Counted from the stretch's first letter, positions 46,674 through 56,382 are shown. The stretch: DNA of 64,000 bases from Hylemonella gracilis (GCF_004328645.1 NZ_CP031395.1:1947501-2011500); one strand, 5' to 3'. Made by a program: numbers and translations. Notes: generated by a model not told the origin, from the sequence alone.

Positions 46674-47375
46674 TTATGCCCGCGTTGCCGGCGTGTCTTG
46701 TGCGCGCACGGCGGCGACGAAGGCCTGGATCTTCCCGGCGTCCTTGACCCCCTTGGAGGCTTCGACGCCGGAGCTCACGTCCACGGCCAGCGATTTACAG
46801 CGCGGCCGCAGCAGGCGGATGCCATCGCCCACATTTGCAGGCGTCAACCCACCACTCAAGACGAGGTGAGCGTTGACGTTTGGAGGAAGCTGTGACCATT
46901 CGAATGTTTTGCCGCCACCACCATACCCCTCGACCTGAGCGTCGAGCAGGATGGCCTGGGCATGGGCGTAATCGTGCGCGTATTTTACGAGGTCGAACGC
47001 CACCCCGGTTTCACCAATCCCGCTTTGCAAGGGAATGCGGGCGGCGCGCAGGAAGGCGCGCGGATGCGGCCGCTCGCTGGCGGCCTTGGCCAGCATCAGG
47101 CATTGCTGGGGCGTTTCGTCGCCGTGGAACTGGAGCACGGCGTTGGGAATCAACTCGCAGGCCTGCCTAACCTGGCCCGGCGTGGCGTTGACGAAGAGCA
47201 GGACGGGTGTGACGAAGGCAGGCAGACGCCGTGCCAGGACGGCGGCACGGTGCGGCAGGACATGGCGCGGGCTTTTGTCGTAGAGCACGAAGCCGGCGGC
47301 ATCGGCGCCGGCCTGGGCCACGGCGTCCACGTCCTGTTCGCGGGTCAGGCCGCAGATTTTGATTCTTGTCCTCAT
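46674..47375 (-). CDS. trpF: Phosphoribosylanthranilate isomerase
   Basis: Third step of tryptophan synthesis after anthranilate. [38 protein letters not shown] contains the catalytic cysteine, with the aspartate in [20 protein letters not shown]. The end [19 protein letters not shown] through [24 protein letters not shown] matches the barrel phosphate site. At 233 residues it is typical. It starts the trpF-trpB-trpA-accD run. Confidence 0.95.
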   Translation of the reverse strand: MRTRIKICGLTREQDVDAVAQAGADAAGFVLYDKSPRHVLPHRAAVLARRLPAFVTPVLLFVNATPGQVRQACELIPNAVLQFHGDETPQQCLMLAKAASERPHPRAFLRAARIPLQSGIGETGVAFDLVKYAHDYAHAQAILLDAQVEGYGGGGKTFEWSQLPPNVNAHLVLSGGLTPANVGDGIRLLRPRCKSLAVDVSSGVEASKGVKDAGKIQAFVAAVRAQDTPATRA

Positions 47376-47434
47376 GGCGTGATGTTAGCTGGGGCGGCTT
47401 GCTTCGGTGACAAGCAGGCGCGCAGGGCTGGCAC

Positions 47435-48247
47435 TCAAGGTAACCAGTCAAACGCGGCGGTGCGGTCCGGCAAGCCCCAGTGCGCGTCGTAGCGCGGCCC
47501 GAGGAAATAAAGCCCGTCGGGCATGAAGGTCGGCGCGGCGGCATCCCGGCTGCGGGCCGCGACAACCTCGGCCATCCAGGATGGTGATTTTTTGCCCTGG
47601 CCGATCACGATGAGGCACCCCATGATGTTGCGGATCATGTGGTGCAGGAAGGCACTGGCCTCGAACTCGAAACGCCAATAACAAGTGTCGGGGGCCTGGC
47701 TGCCAGCGCGCGTGCCGCGCCGGCTGATTTCCACCCGCATCAGGTTCTTGATGGGCGACAGGGCCTGGCAGGCCGCGGCGCGGAAGGAGGTGAAGTCGCG
47801 TTCACCCAGCAGATGGGGCAGGGCGGCTTGCATGGCATCCAGGTTCAACGGCTGGAACACCCAGCCCACGCGCCGCGCCTCCACGCTGGGACGTACCGGG
47901 GATTCGAGCAGCACATAGGCATAGCGGCGGCTGGTCGCGCTGGCGCGGGAATGGAACGAGTCCGGCACCGGCTGCGCCCACTGCACGGCGATGTCGGCCG
48001 GCAGATGGGTGTTGGTGCCGCGCACCCAGGCGTAAGGGGTGCGCTCCGCCGTCGTGTCGAAATGCACTACTTGCATCAGTCCGTGCACGCCCGCATCGGT
48101 GCGCCCGGCGCAGAGGGTGGTGATGCCTTCGTTGGCGAAACGGCCCAGGGCATGTTCGAGCCGATCCTGAACCGTGCGGCCCGAGGACTGGCTTTGCCAG
48201 CCTTCGTAGGCCGTGCCGTCGTAGCTCAGGCCCAGGGCGACGCGCAT
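47435..48247 (-). CDS. truA: tRNA pseudouridine synthase A
   Basis: Modifies U38-U40 of tRNAs. ALGLSYDGTAYEGWQSQ is the start; the catalytic aspartate is in CAGRTDAGVHGLMQVVHFDT. RYAYVLLESPVRP and FLHHMIRNIMGCLIVIGQGK are conserved. ATG 48247 (MRVALGLSYDG) was chosen over an upstream in-frame start that is not family-like. At 270 residues it is standard. It lies between fimV and trpF, the usual asd-fimV-truA-trpF order of this lineage. Confidence 0.96.
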   Translation of the reverse strand: MRVALGLSYDGTAYEGWQSQSSGRTVQDRLEHALGRFANEGITTLCAGRTDAGVHGLMQVVHFDTTAERTPYAWVRGTNTHLPADIAVQWAQPVPDSFHSRASATSRRYAYVLLESPVRPSVEARRVGWVFQPLNLDAMQAALPHLLGERDFTSFRAAACQALSPIKNLMRVEISRRGTRAGSQAPDTCYWRFEFEASAFLHHMIRNIMGCLIVIGQGKKSPSWMAEVVAARSRDAAAPTFMPDGLYFLGPRYDAHWGLPDRTAAFDWLP

Positions 48248-48289
48248 GCCGCGGTTCTCAGGTCCGCGCTGCGGCACGCCGCGGCTGCA

Positions 48290-50635
48290 TCAACCGAGGG
48301 CCGCCAGGGCCTGCTCGGCGCGCGATTTCATCTCGCCATCGGCTTCGGCGATGATTTCCTCGATCAGGGCCCGCGCGCCATCGGTGTCGCCGATGGCCTT
48401 GAACTCGTCCGCCAGGGCCAGCTTGGTGGCCAGCGGATCGTCTTCGTCCTCGGCCGGGGTGGCCGCGCTCAGGCTGGGCGAGGGCCCGTCCAGGTCCAGG
48501 GACAGACTGCTCAGGTCGAAGTCCACGGGAGGCGCCTCTGCCCGGGCAGTCGCTGGCGCTGCGGCAGCGGCCGGCGCCGCGTCGCCGAAATCCAGGTCGG
48601 CGTCGGGCGAGATATTGCTCATCGCCTCGCCGGACTGGTACAGGGCGTTGTCCGGATCGAGCTCGCGTCCCAGCACGCTGATCACGTCCCACTCGGGGCC
48701 GTTGCCACCGCTGGCCTGATGGGCCTGGGTGGCGATGAGCGCGAAGTTGGCGAGGTCACCCCGCTTGGCGTAGATCTCGGCCAGTTTCTGGTGTATGGCC
48801 ACGCGCAGGGGTTGGCGCGGCAGCGCGTCCTTGAGGATGTCCTCGGCTTGCTGGTCACGGCCATAGGAGAGGTAGAGCTCCGCCTCGGCCACCGGATCCA
48901 CATCATCACCGGCGGGCACCGAGGGCGCGCCTTGCGCGTCGGTCGGTCCCTCGTTGGCCTGCATGCTGTCCTGGTACTCGTCGAGTGCCGGGCGCTGCTT
49001 GCGGCGACGGTAGACCAGCAGACCGATCAGCAGGGCTGCCAGGCCCGCGCCGACGGCGGGCACGACCGGGTTGGCCAGCAGGTCATTGACCAGTTCATCG
49101 AAGGAGGGGCTGTGCTCCGGCGTTGCAGCCGCGGCGTCCTGAGCGGCCGCGCCTGCGGCCGACGCGACCGGCACCGAGCCGGTCGCTGCGCCATTGGGTG
49201 TCGGCGCGGCGCCCGGTGGCAAGGCCGCAGGTCCCGAGCCGGGGGGCGTGGGGGTGGTTGCCTTGCTCAGCTGCTCCAATTCGGCGATGTTCTTGTTCAG
49301 CGCGGCGCTGCGTTCCGCGGTTTCCCTGGCCTGGCGTTCCTGGGCCAGAGCCTGCGCGTTTTGCGCCTGTACCGCACCCTTGGACAGAGTGAGTTGATCG
49401 GGCGTGGTGGCGGCGGTCCGGCGATCCTGCACCTGGGGCTGCACGTTGCCCGCGCTCTGGCGCTGGGCTGCGGCAGCACGGGCCGGCGCCGCGTCTGCCA
49501 GCCGGCGCCGGTACTCGTCGAAGTCCAGGTTCTGGGCGATGACGAGCTGGCGCGCCTGGGCGTGGCTCACGTTCTGGGCTGTTTCGGCGCCGGGCAGGGT
49601 CAGCACGGCGCCCGTGCGCAGGCGGTTGACGTTGCCATTGACGAAGGCGTTCGGGTTGGCGCGCAGCATCGCCACCAGCATCTGGTTGAGCGAAACCTGG
49701 ACATAGGCGGGTTGCTTGGCCAACTGGGCCATGGCGATCTCACCGGCCGTGTCGCCGTACTTCACGTTGATGCGCGTGTTGCGGGCGGGGCCAGGCTTGC
49801 CGGGTTCGGGCTTTGCGGCCGCGGGTGTTGGCGCCGCCGCGGTCTTCGCCGGGGGCGTGGACACGGTGTCCTGGGGGGTCGGCTGAGGAGGGGCTGCGGC
49901 TGCCGTATTGGTCGCGGCCGCGGCCGGCGTTTCGCTGGCCACAGAGGTAGCGGGCGCGGGTTCGGGCGCCACAGGCTCCGCCGTTGCGGGGGTGGCCGTG
50001 TCGGATGGCGCGGGTTCGATGGGGGCTGCCGAGGCCACAGGCGCCACCGGCTCGGCGGCGGGCGCAGGTTCGGGGATCGGGGCCGCGGGCGGAGGCAGTG
50101 CCGTCGTCACGGGCGGCGTGAACACGGGAGCGCCGCCCTCGGGCACGGCGTCCGTCGCCTTGCCGCTCTCTGGGGCGCTGGCGGCCTGTGCGCCACCTGC
50201 TGGCGGATCGAACAGCAGGGTGTAGTCGCGCACCAGCCGGCCCGAGGCCCAGGTGGCTTCCAAGATCAGGTCGACATACGGTTCGCTGACGCTCTGCGGA
50301 TTGCTCAGACGCAAGAAATACCGCCCATTCTTCTGCTGCAGCGTGATCTGCAGGCCATTGAGTGCGGGGCTGTATTCCATGCCGCTGGCGGCGAAGGAGG
50401 CCGGTGAGGCCAGGCGCGCGCGCAGCGAGGCGGCGTCTTCGTTGCTGATGTCCAGCAGCTCGACCTCGGCGCGCAGGGGCTCACCCAGCGACGACTGGAC
50501 CACCGCGCGGCCCAGGGACAGCGCATGGGCCGCGGCGCTGAACAAACCGAGCGCCGTCGCGCAGGCCAGTGCCAAGGCGCTTTTCTGAAGCACGCCTGGT
50601 TGCCTGCGGGCGCGGTGGGGTTGGGCGGAAATCAC
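48290..50635 (-). CDS. fimV: FimV/HubP-type polar protein
   Basis: A large inner-membrane/periplasmic protein that organises poles and type IV pilus function. A signal region (SALALACATALGLFSAAAHAL) precedes the FimV N-terminal domain (LSLGRAVVQSSLGEPLRAEVELLDISNEDA). A long Pro/Ala-rich stretch and a LysM-like module (KYGDTAGEIAMAQLAKQPAYVQVSLNQMLVAMLRANPNAFVNGNVNRLRTGAVLTLP) follow. One membrane helix (VPAVGAGLAALLIGLLVY, about 540) leads to an acidic cytoplasmic part with a TPR (AEAELYLSYGRDQQAEDILKDAL) and the FimV C-terminal motif (DTDGARALIEEIIAEADGEMKSRAEQAL). GTG 50635 follows GGAGG. At 781 residues it is typical. Confidence 0.95.
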   Translation of the reverse strand: MISAQPHRARRQPGVLQKSALALACATALGLFSAAAHALSLGRAVVQSSLGEPLRAEVELLDISNEDAASLRARLASPASFAASGMEYSPALNGLQITLQQKNGRYFLRLSNPQSVSEPYVDLILEATWASGRLVRDYTLLFDPPAGGAQAASAPESGKATDAVPEGGAPVFTPPVTTALPPPAAPIPEPAPAAEPVAPVASAAPIEPAPSDTATPATAEPVAPEPAPATSVASETPAAAATNTAAAAPPQPTPQDTVSTPPAKTAAAPTPAAAKPEPGKPGPARNTRINVKYGDTAGEIAMAQLAKQPAYVQVSLNQMLVAMLRANPNAFVNGNVNRLRTGAVLTLPGAETAQNVSHAQARQLVIAQNLDFDEYRRRLADAAPARAAAAQRQSAGNVQPQVQDRRTAATTPDQLTLSKGAVQAQNAQALAQERQARETAERSAALNKNIAELEQLSKATTPTPPGSGPAALPPGAAPTPNGAATGSVPVASAAGAAAQDAAAATPEHSPSFDELVNDLLANPVVPAVGAGLAALLIGLLVYRRRKQRPALDEYQDSMQANEGPTDAQGAPSVPAGDDVDPVAEAELYLSYGRDQQAEDILKDALPRQPLRVAIHQKLAEIYAKRGDLANFALIATQAHQASGGNGPEWDVISVLGRELDPDNALYQSGEAMSNISPDADLDFGDAAPAAAAAPATARAEAPPVDFDLSSLSLDLDGPSPSLSAATPAEDEDDPLATKLALADEFKAIGDTDGARALIEEIIAEADGEMKSRAEQALAALG

Positions 50636-50677
50636 GAGGGCCTCCGAGAATCGGACAGGGGCTGAAATTCAAAAAGT

Positions 50678-50706
50678 ACCATAGCATCAATGACTTGGCT
50701 TGACAA
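50678..50706 (-). promoter_or_regulatory. Sigma-70 promoter of fimV
   Basis: On the minus strand TTGTCA (50706-50701), a 17-bp spacer and TATGGT (50683-50678) form a good promoter. The predicted start near 50671 lies about 35 bp before the GTG start of fimV. Confidence 0.7.
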
Positions 50707-50770
50707 GCTGAGAAGATGCTTAATCTTTGCGCTTTCTTTCGCTTTGTGCCCCTCTCGAGGCGGCTTGAGG

Positions 50771-50802
50771 GAGGTTGGCGGCCATGTCCGGCCACCAACC
50801 TC
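50771..50802. terminator. Long hairpin downstream of asd
   Basis: GAGGTTGG (50771-50778) pairs with CCAACCTC (50795-50802), continued by GGCC/GGCC with small mismatches. It lies 9 bp beyond the asd stop on its strand. There is no U-tract, so it is a Rho-independent terminator only in a weak sense; it may stabilise the mRNA end. Confidence 0.55.
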
Positions 50803-50811
50803 GTTTCAGAC

Positions 50812-51942
50812 TCAGGCTTCCAGCAGGATGCGCAGCATACGGCGCAGCGGTTCGGCCGCGCCCCAGAGCAATTGGTCGCCGATGGTGAAGGCGCCCAGGT
50901 ATTCAGGGCCCATGGCCATCTTGCGGATACGGCCCACGGGGATGGTCAGCGTGCCCGTCACCGCCACCGGGGTCAGGTCGCGGATGGTGGCTTCCTTGTT
51001 GTTGGGCACCACCTTCACCCAGGCGTTGTCGGCGGCGATCATGGCCTCGACGTCGGCCAGTGGCACATTCTTCTTCAGCTTGAAGGTCAGGGCTTGGCTG
51101 TGGCAGCGCATCGCACCGATGCGCACGCAGAAACCGTCGACCGGCACGGCCGGTGAGCCGAAGCCTTCACCCTGGCCCAGAATTTTGTTCGTCTCGGCAC
51201 CGCCCTTCCACTCCTCGCGGCTGACACCGTTGCCGAGGTCCTTGTCGATCCACGGGATCAGCGAACCCCCCAGGGGGACGCCGAAGTTGGCGGTTTCCTC
51301 GGCCGAGAGGCTGCGCTGCCTGGCGATGATCTTGCGGTCGATTTCGAGGATGGCGCTCTTGGGGTCGTCGAGCAGGTTCTTCACTTCGGCGTTGAGCGTG
51401 CCGTACTGCGTGAGCAGCTCGCGCATGTGTTGCGCGCCGCCGCCGCTGGCGGCCTGGTAGGTCTGCGTGCTCATCCATTCGACCAGGCCCGCCTTGTACA
51501 GCGCACCCACGCCCATCAGCATGCAGCTCACGGTGCAGTTGCCGCCGATCCAGTTCAGGCCGCCCTTGGACAGGGCGTTCTTGATGACCGGCAGGTTCAC
51601 CGGGTCCAGGATGATGACGGCATCGTCCTTCATGCGCAGGGTGGAGGCCGCGTCGATCCAGTGGCCCTTCCAGCCCGCCGCGCGCAGCTTGGGGAAGACC
51701 TCGGTCGTGTAGTCACCGCCCTGGGCGGTGATGAGGATGTCGCAACGCTTGAGCGCGTCGATGTTGTGGGCGTCCTGCAGCGTGGTCTCGTTCTTCGCCA
51801 TCGCCGGGGCCTTGCCGCCCGCGTTCGAGGTGGAGAAAAACAGCGGCTCGATCAGGTCGAAGTCTTTTTCCGCGACCATGCGATCCATCAACACCGAGCC
51901 GACCATGCCGCGCCAGCCGATCAGACCTACCAACTTGCTCAT
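50812..51942 (-). CDS. asd: Aspartate-semialdehyde dehydrogenase
   Basis: Makes aspartate semialdehyde for lysine, threonine, methionine and diaminopimelate. The NADP motif is [18 protein letters not shown] and the catalytic cysteine is in [32 protein letters not shown] contains the catalytic-histidine region. At 376 residues it is the longer proteobacterial type. ATG 51942 (MSKLVGLIG) was chosen; five upstream codons are not family-like. Confidence 0.97.
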   Translation of the reverse strand: MSKLVGLIGWRGMVGSVLMDRMVAEKDFDLIEPLFFSTSNAGGKAPAMAKNETTLQDAHNIDALKRCDILITAQGGDYTTEVFPKLRAAGWKGHWIDAASTLRMKDDAVIILDPVNLPVIKNALSKGGLNWIGGNCTVSCMLMGVGALYKAGLVEWMSTQTYQAASGGGAQHMRELLTQYGTLNAEVKNLLDDPKSAILEIDRKIIARQRSLSAEETANFGVPLGGSLIPWIDKDLGNGVSREEWKGGAETNKILGQGEGFGSPAVPVDGFCVRIGAMRCHSQALTFKLKKNVPLADVEAMIAADNAWVKVVPNNKEATIRDLTPVAVTGTLTIPVGRIRKMAMGPEYLGAFTIGDQLLWGAAEPLRRMLRILLEA

Positions 51943-52041
51943 TACCGTGCCCTTCACAACATCAGGTTAAAACAAACAGCACCCCCGCACACACGGCGTC
52001 GCCGCGATGCAACCATGGGAATCCGGGGCTATGGTCCGGCT

Positions 52042-52084
52042 CCGACTCGTCGTTCGGTGCCGGAAAGGGCGCGCGACGAGTCGG
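52042..52084. other. Perfect 11-bp inverted repeat upstream of asd
   Basis: CCGACTCGTCG (52042-52052) and CGACGAGTCGG (52074-52084) enclose a 21-nt loop. It lies 100 bp upstream of asd and 7 bp after the stop of the small frame at 52092-52190. It could end that transcript or fold in the asd leader. Confidence 0.6.
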
Positions 52085-52091
52085 GGCGAGG

Positions 52092-52190
52092 TCAGCCCTT
52101 GATCGTCGTGGTTTTGGTGATGTCCGCGCGCGCGACCTCGCCGGCCAGGATGGCGGCGGTGTTCAGTAGGAACTGGCGGGCGGGCGACAT
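52092..52190 (-). CDS. Candidate 32-residue small protein
   Basis: MSPARQFLLNTAAILAGEVA continues with RADITKTTTIKG and a TGA. The composition looks peptide-like, with an amphipathic N-terminal half, but I recognise no family. A TACAAT hexamer lies 11 bp upstream of the ATG and could be a -10, but no Shine-Dalgarno is seen. A perfect inverted repeat follows the stop. It may be chance; conservation would decide. Confidence 0.3.
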   Translation of the reverse strand: MSPARQFLLNTAAILAGEVARADITKTTTIKG

Positions 52191-52304
52191 GGCGGGGGAT
52201 TGTAGCGGATGGCTCCGCTGCGGCCGCGGTTGTGGAACAATCGCGGCCCCGGGCCGCACGCCGTGATGCTTCACGGATGCCGGCCGCGCTCCCATCGAGG
52301 TTTC

Positions 52305-52565
52305 ATGAATCCCCCTATTTCCCTGTCCTTGCGCAAGCTCCCCGCGCGTTACGCCGGCGTGGTGATGCCTTTTTTCCTCTCGCTCATGATGTCCGGCATC
52401 ATCTCCTTCATCAGCACCCTGCGCAGCGTCGGCTGGCAGGCCATGTCCGTGCCGGGGTGGCTGGGCGCCTGGGGCATTTCCTGGGTGGTGGCCTTTCCGA
52501 CCGTGCTGTTGCTCCTGCCCGTGGTGCGTCGCCTGACGGCCATGGTGGTGCAGATGGACCGGTAA
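52305..52565 (+). CDS. DUF2798-family small membrane protein
   Basis: An 86-residue protein with two membrane helices (YAGVVMPFFLSLMMSGIISFIST and WLGAWGISWVVAFPTVLLLLPVVRRL). The pattern of a first helix with F.LS..MS..ISF, then a W.......W....P.A..V..V..R end, is that of DUF2798. Function is unknown. ATG 52305 gives MNPPISLSLRKLPARYAG. It is followed by the cupin gene after 15 bp, probably co-transcribed. Confidence 0.82.
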   Translation: MNPPISLSLRKLPARYAGVVMPFFLSLMMSGIISFISTLRSVGWQAMSVPGWLGAWGISWVVAFPTVLLLLPVVRRLTAMVVQMDR

Positions 52566-52580
52566 TGAGCTGTTGCTGAC

Positions 52581-52961
52581 ATGAATCTGCCCGCCGTCCT
52601 GCGCCTGGCCCCGGCTCCGGATGCCGTGGGCGCCGGCACGCCCGAGGACTACTTCCTCGCGCCCGAGAAGCTGATCACGGGCAATCCGAAGCAGACGCTG
52701 TGGATGCATTACACCGACCCGACGCAGCAGTACGTCGTCGGCCTCTGGCGCAGCGAGCCGGGCAAATGGCGCATCCGCTATACCGAGGAAGAGTACTGCC
52801 GCATGCTGGACGGCGTGAGCATCGTCACCGACGAGGCCGGCCATGCCCTGACGGTCCGAGCCGGGGATGAGTTTGTGATGCCACGCGGCTTCGTCGGCAC
52901 CTGGGAAGTGGTCGAGACCTCCACCAAGCGTTTCGTGATCTACGAGAAGACGCCGGGCTGA
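52581..52961 (+). CDS. Cupin-domain protein (DUF861 type)
   Basis: A 126-residue single-cupin protein. YVVGLWRSEPGKWRIRYTEEEYCRMLDGVSIVTDEAG and VRAGDEFVMPRGFVGTWEVVETSTKRFVIYEK are the two cupin motif regions of the DUF861 (ureidoglycolate-lyase-related) type. Function cannot be assigned. Its 3' end overlaps that of the convergent BTAD regulator by 22 bp. Confidence 0.85.
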   Translation: MNLPAVLRLAPAPDAVGAGTPEDYFLAPEKLITGNPKQTLWMHYTDPTQQYVVGLWRSEPGKWRIRYTEEEYCRMLDGVSIVTDEAGHALTVRAGDEFVMPRGFVGTWEVVETSTKRFVIYEKTPG

Positions 52962-54769
52962 ACCCCATCCAGTTCCCGGTCGAGGCGCGGATTGCCAATG
53001 TCGCTCGCCAGCAGGCGCGCGACGGTGAGGCTGGCCTCATCGCCCAGCCGGGCTTGGTGAGCGAGCGCACGGGCGGTGAACTCACGCATGCCGCCACGTT
53101 CTGCCAGCGCACGCAACTCGATCAGCCAATCGGTGGCCTGAGGTAGCTCCTGCGCAACGGCCAGGCCACACAGCGCATCCAGCGTGTAGCCCTGGCCCCA
53201 GAGGTAGGCGTCTGGCAATTGCACGCAACGCCGCGCGGCATCGGTGAGGATTGCGACCGCGCGCGGCGTGTCTCCGCGCGCGATGGCCACCAGACCCAGG
53301 CCACGCCCGGAAATCCCTTCCCAGCACGGGTCGCCCAGGTGGCAGCCCAGCGCCCACGCCTGCTCAAAGCGTTCGGCCGCTCCCGCGACGTCACCGCGCA
53401 ACAGGTCCAGCTCGGCGCACAGCGATTGGGGCCAGGGGAGGAAAGCCGTCCAGGCGCTCTGTGCCAATTGCAGGGAGCGCTGGAGCGCGCGTGCCGCGGC
53501 GTCCAATTCACCGGTCAAGAGCCAGGCGCGGCCGGACATGGACAGCGCATAGGCCAGTTGGCGCGCATCGCCCGCGTTGTCGGCCAGTGTGCAGGCCTGT
53601 TCCAGCATCGTGATCGCGTCCCGGTAGTGGCCGGTGTCACTGAGCGCCGCGCCATGCACGGTGGTGATGCGGGCCTGCTCGGCGCGGTCATCCGCAGCCA
53701 GGGGCGCCGCGCGCTGTAACCAGATGCAGGCCCGTTCATAGCGTCCTCGCAGGAATTCCACGTAACCGAGTTCACGGCAGGCCGCTGCAGCCAGCGCGGG
53801 CCGCACCGAGCCCGTTTCCTGGCTGACGGCCAGGGCTTCGTGCAAGGCGGCCGCGCCTTCCTCGTCGCGGCCCCGGGCGGCATGCACCAGGGCGCTGCCC
53901 AGCGCGACGCGCGCGCGGGTGCGCAGATCGGGATCGTGGCTGGCGTCGGCTTCGACGATGGCGCGGCGCAGGCAGTGCAGCCCGGCATCCAGCGCGCCCG
54001 CGCCGACGGCGGCCTCGCCGGCCTCAAGCTGCGCCAGCGCGGCTGCCCGGCCGGTGGCCGGTTGGGTGATGGGTCGTGCGGTGACGGTGTGGATGGCTGC
54101 GTCCAGGGCCGGACCCGGCGTGATGCCCAGTTCGCGCTGGAACAGTTCTCTGCAGGCCGCAGCCTGTCGGGCAGCGGCGATGCCTTCACCCGCCACGGCC
54201 AGGCAGCGCACCAGCAGCACCTGGAAATCTTCATCCAGCGGATTGGATTGAACGAGGCGGCTGGCGATGCGGGCGGCTTCGGAGGCAGCGCCCATGGCCA
54301 GCTGTTCCTGCGCTGCCTCATGCAATAGCGCCTCGGTGGCCGCGCGCAGGCGACGGCGCTCGGTGGCGAGCCAGACTTCGAAGGCTGGACTGTTGGAAAA
54401 AAACATGCCTTCCAGCAGGTCCCGGCCCAGACCGGGGAGCTGAAGGGCCTGCGAACATGCGCCACGTGTCACCACTTCGATATCCACCACGGCATCTGGT
54501 GGCAGCACCAGCAGCGGCGCCTCGACCCGAGGCAGTGCGGCATCGCCGAGCAATCGGCGCAACTCGCTCAGATTCCAGCGCAGGGCGGCCAGCGGATCTT
54601 CGGCGTCTTCGAAGAGCAGCGCCGCCAGATGGGCGCGGGTTGAAGGCGCCGGGTGGCACAGCAGATAGGCCAGCAGAGCCCAGGCCTTGCGCCCGCGTGG
54701 TGGGGCAAGGGCCAGGCCTTCGCGGTCTATGCTCGGCGGGCCGAGCAGGTGGATGGTGAGCGAGGGCAT
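52940..54769 (-). CDS. BTAD/SARP-type transcriptional activator with TPR region
   Basis: A 609-residue regulator. The N-terminus (LTIHLLGPPSIDREGLALAPPRGRKAWALLAYLLCHP through LRRLLGD) is an OmpR-like winged helix. The bacterial transcriptional activation domain follows (DLLEGMFFSNSPAFEVWLATERRRLRAATEALLHEAAQEQL; NPLDEDFQVLLVRCLAVAGEGIAAARQAAACRELFQRELGITPGPAL). The rest is about 350 residues of TPR-like helices. SARP/BTAD proteins are common in actinobacteria and less so in betaproteobacteria. It is upstream of no operon but lies beside the DUF4242 gene on the same strand, its likely target or partner. Confidence 0.9.
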   Translation of the reverse strand: MPSLTIHLLGPPSIDREGLALAPPRGRKAWALLAYLLCHPAPSTRAHLAALLFEDAEDPLAALRWNLSELRRLLGDAALPRVEAPLLVLPPDAVVDIEVVTRGACSQALQLPGLGRDLLEGMFFSNSPAFEVWLATERRRLRAATEALLHEAAQEQLAMGAASEAARIASRLVQSNPLDEDFQVLLVRCLAVAGEGIAAARQAAACRELFQRELGITPGPALDAAIHTVTARPITQPATGRAAALAQLEAGEAAVGAGALDAGLHCLRRAIVEADASHDPDLRTRARVALGSALVHAARGRDEEGAAALHEALAVSQETGSVRPALAAAACRELGYVEFLRGRYERACIWLQRAAPLAADDRAEQARITTVHGAALSDTGHYRDAITMLEQACTLADNAGDARQLAYALSMSGRAWLLTGELDAAARALQRSLQLAQSAWTAFLPWPQSLCAELDLLRGDVAGAAERFEQAWALGCHLGDPCWEGISGRGLGLVAIARGDTPRAVAILTDAARRCVQLPDAYLWGQGYTLDALCGLAVAQELPQATDWLIELRALAERGGMREFTARALAHQARLGDEASLTVARLLASDIGNPRLDRELDGVQPGVFS

Positions 54770-54824
54770 GTCAGCAGATGGTCGCGCAGGCCGCGCACCA
54801 GCGCAAGCCCGCGCCGTTCCGGTC

Positions 54825-55097
54825 TTATTCCGCTGTCACGGGGTCGATGATCGATTTGACCTGTGCAATGCTGTCGGCCGGGAAGCCGCCGCGCTGGGCA
54901 TGCTCACGTACCGAGTCACTGTTGTCGGCGTTGTAGATGCAGTACATCTTGTCGCTGGTGACGAAGCTTTGCACCCACTGCACGCGTGGGCTCATTTCCT
55001 TGAGCACCCCGCAGGACTTCTGCGAGATCGCCTGCATCTCGGCGGACCGGGTGGCGCCAATGCCGGGGATGGCGCGTTCGATGACGAATTTGGGCAT
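54825..55097 (-). CDS. DUF4242-family protein
   Basis: A 90-residue ferredoxin-like protein: PKFVIERAIPGIGATRSAEMQAISQKSCGVLKEM, then VQWVQSFVTSDKMYCIYNADNSDSVREHAQRGGFPADSIAQVKSIIDP. This is the DUF4242 pattern, which includes a nickel-binding Streptomyces protein and has IERxxPG at the start. AGGAG lies 7 nt before ATG 55097. It precedes the BTAD regulator gene on the same strand (56 bp) and follows leuB after 92 bp. Confidence 0.85.
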   Translation of the reverse strand: MPKFVIERAIPGIGATRSAEMQAISQKSCGVLKEMSPRVQWVQSFVTSDKMYCIYNADNSDSVREHAQRGGFPADSIAQVKSIIDPVTAE

Positions 55098-55188
55098 GGG
55101 GGAACTCCTGTGAAAGTTGAAGGAGCCCCGACGATAGGAGGCGGGCGTGTGAGCCACCGTGTGACGCACACGCCCGTCGTCAAAAGAA

Positions 55189-56259
55189 TCAGGACAAGGC
55201 CTTGACCACCGCATCCCCCATCTGCGCCGTGCCGACCTTGGTCGTTCCGGCGCTGTAGATGTCCGGCGTGCGCAGGCCCTGGGCCAGCACCTTTTGCACG
55301 GCGGCCTCGATGCGCTGGGCGGCGGCTTCCTGGTTCAGGCTGAAGCGCAGCATCATCGCGGCCGAGAGGATGGTGGCCAGGGGGTTGGCCACGCCCTGGC
55401 CCGCGATGTCGGGCGCACTGCCGTGGCTGGGTTCGTACAGGCCCTGGTTCTTGCTGTTCAGGCTGGCCGAGGGCAGCATGCCGATGGAGCCGGTCAGCAT
55501 CGATGCTTCGTCGCTCAGGATGTCGCCGAACATATTGCCGGTGACGATCACGTCGAAGGACTTGGGCGCCTTCACCAGCTGCATGGCCGCGTTGTCCACG
55601 TACATGTGGTCCAGCTTCACGTCCGGGTACTGCTGCCCGACTTCGGTGACGATGTCTTTCCAGAACTGGAAGGTTTCCAGCACATTGGCCTTGTCCACGC
55701 TGGTGACCTTCTTGTTGCGCTTGCGCGCGGCCTGGAAAGCCACATGCGCGATGCGCTCGATCTCGGGGCGCGTGTAGCGCATGGTGTCGAAGGCTTCTTC
55801 CGCGCCGGGGAAAGCGCCATCGGTGGCCGTGCGCCGGCCGCGTGGTTGGCCGAAGTAGATGTCCCCGGTCAGCTCGCGCACGATCAGGATGTCCAGGCCC
55901 GCCACCAGTTCGGGCTTGAGGCTGGAGGCATGGGTGAGTTGCTCGTAGCAGATGGCGGGGCGGAAGTTGGCGAACAGGCCCAGGTGCTTGCGCAGGCCCA
56001 GGATGGCCTGCTCGGGGCGCAGTGCGCGCTCCAGCTTGTCGTACTTCCAGTCACCGACCGCGCCGAAGAGGATGGCGTCGGCTTCCTTGGCGAGCTTGAG
56101 CGTGCTCTCGGGCAGCGGGTGCCCGGCGGCTTCGTAGGCCGCACCGCCGACGGGGGCGGTTTCCAGCTCGAACTTCAAGTCCAGGGTCTTGAGCACCTTG
56201 ACGGCCTCGGCGACGATTTCGGTGCCGATGCCATCACCGGGCAGAACTGCGATTTTCAT
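55189..56259 (-). CDS. leuB: 3-isopropylmalate dehydrogenase
   Basis: NAD-dependent oxidation and decarboxylation in leucine synthesis. [22 protein letters not shown] is the start. [46 protein letters not shown] and [27 protein letters not shown] are family blocks with the metal aspartates. [16 protein letters not shown] binds NAD. At 356 residues it is typical. It is separated from leuD by a hairpin repeat. Confidence 0.97.
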   Translation of the reverse strand: MKIAVLPGDGIGTEIVAEAVKVLKTLDLKFELETAPVGGAAYEAAGHPLPESTLKLAKEADAILFGAVGDWKYDKLERALRPEQAILGLRKHLGLFANFRPAICYEQLTHASSLKPELVAGLDILIVRELTGDIYFGQPRGRRTATDGAFPGAEEAFDTMRYTRPEIERIAHVAFQAARKRNKKVTSVDKANVLETFQFWKDIVTEVGQQYPDVKLDHMYVDNAAMQLVKAPKSFDVIVTGNMFGDILSDEASMLTGSIGMLPSASLNSKNQGLYEPSHGSAPDIAGQGVANPLATILSAAMMLRFSLNQEAAAQRIEAAVQKVLAQGLRTPDIYSAGTTKVGTAQMGDAVVKALS

Positions 56260-56283
56260 GGGGGAGTCTCCAATGTCTTGTCT

Positions 56284-56324
56284 GGCAAGGCCGTGGACCG
56301 GCTTTGCCGGCCCACGGGCCTTGC
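56284..56324. repeat. Hairpin repeat, copy C (leuD-leuB gap)
   Basis: GGCAAGGC plus CGTGG and CCGGC pair with GCCGG, CCACG and GCCTTGCC around a TTT loop (complement AAA), about 18 bp with small bulges. The inner part is the same as copy A and the outer arm differs. On the minus strand it lies just after leuD. Confidence 0.75.
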
Positions 56325-56382
56325 CCCCTGCAAGGGCCGCAGCGACACAAAGTACGCGCGGCCTGGGGTCGTCTTAATTGCC

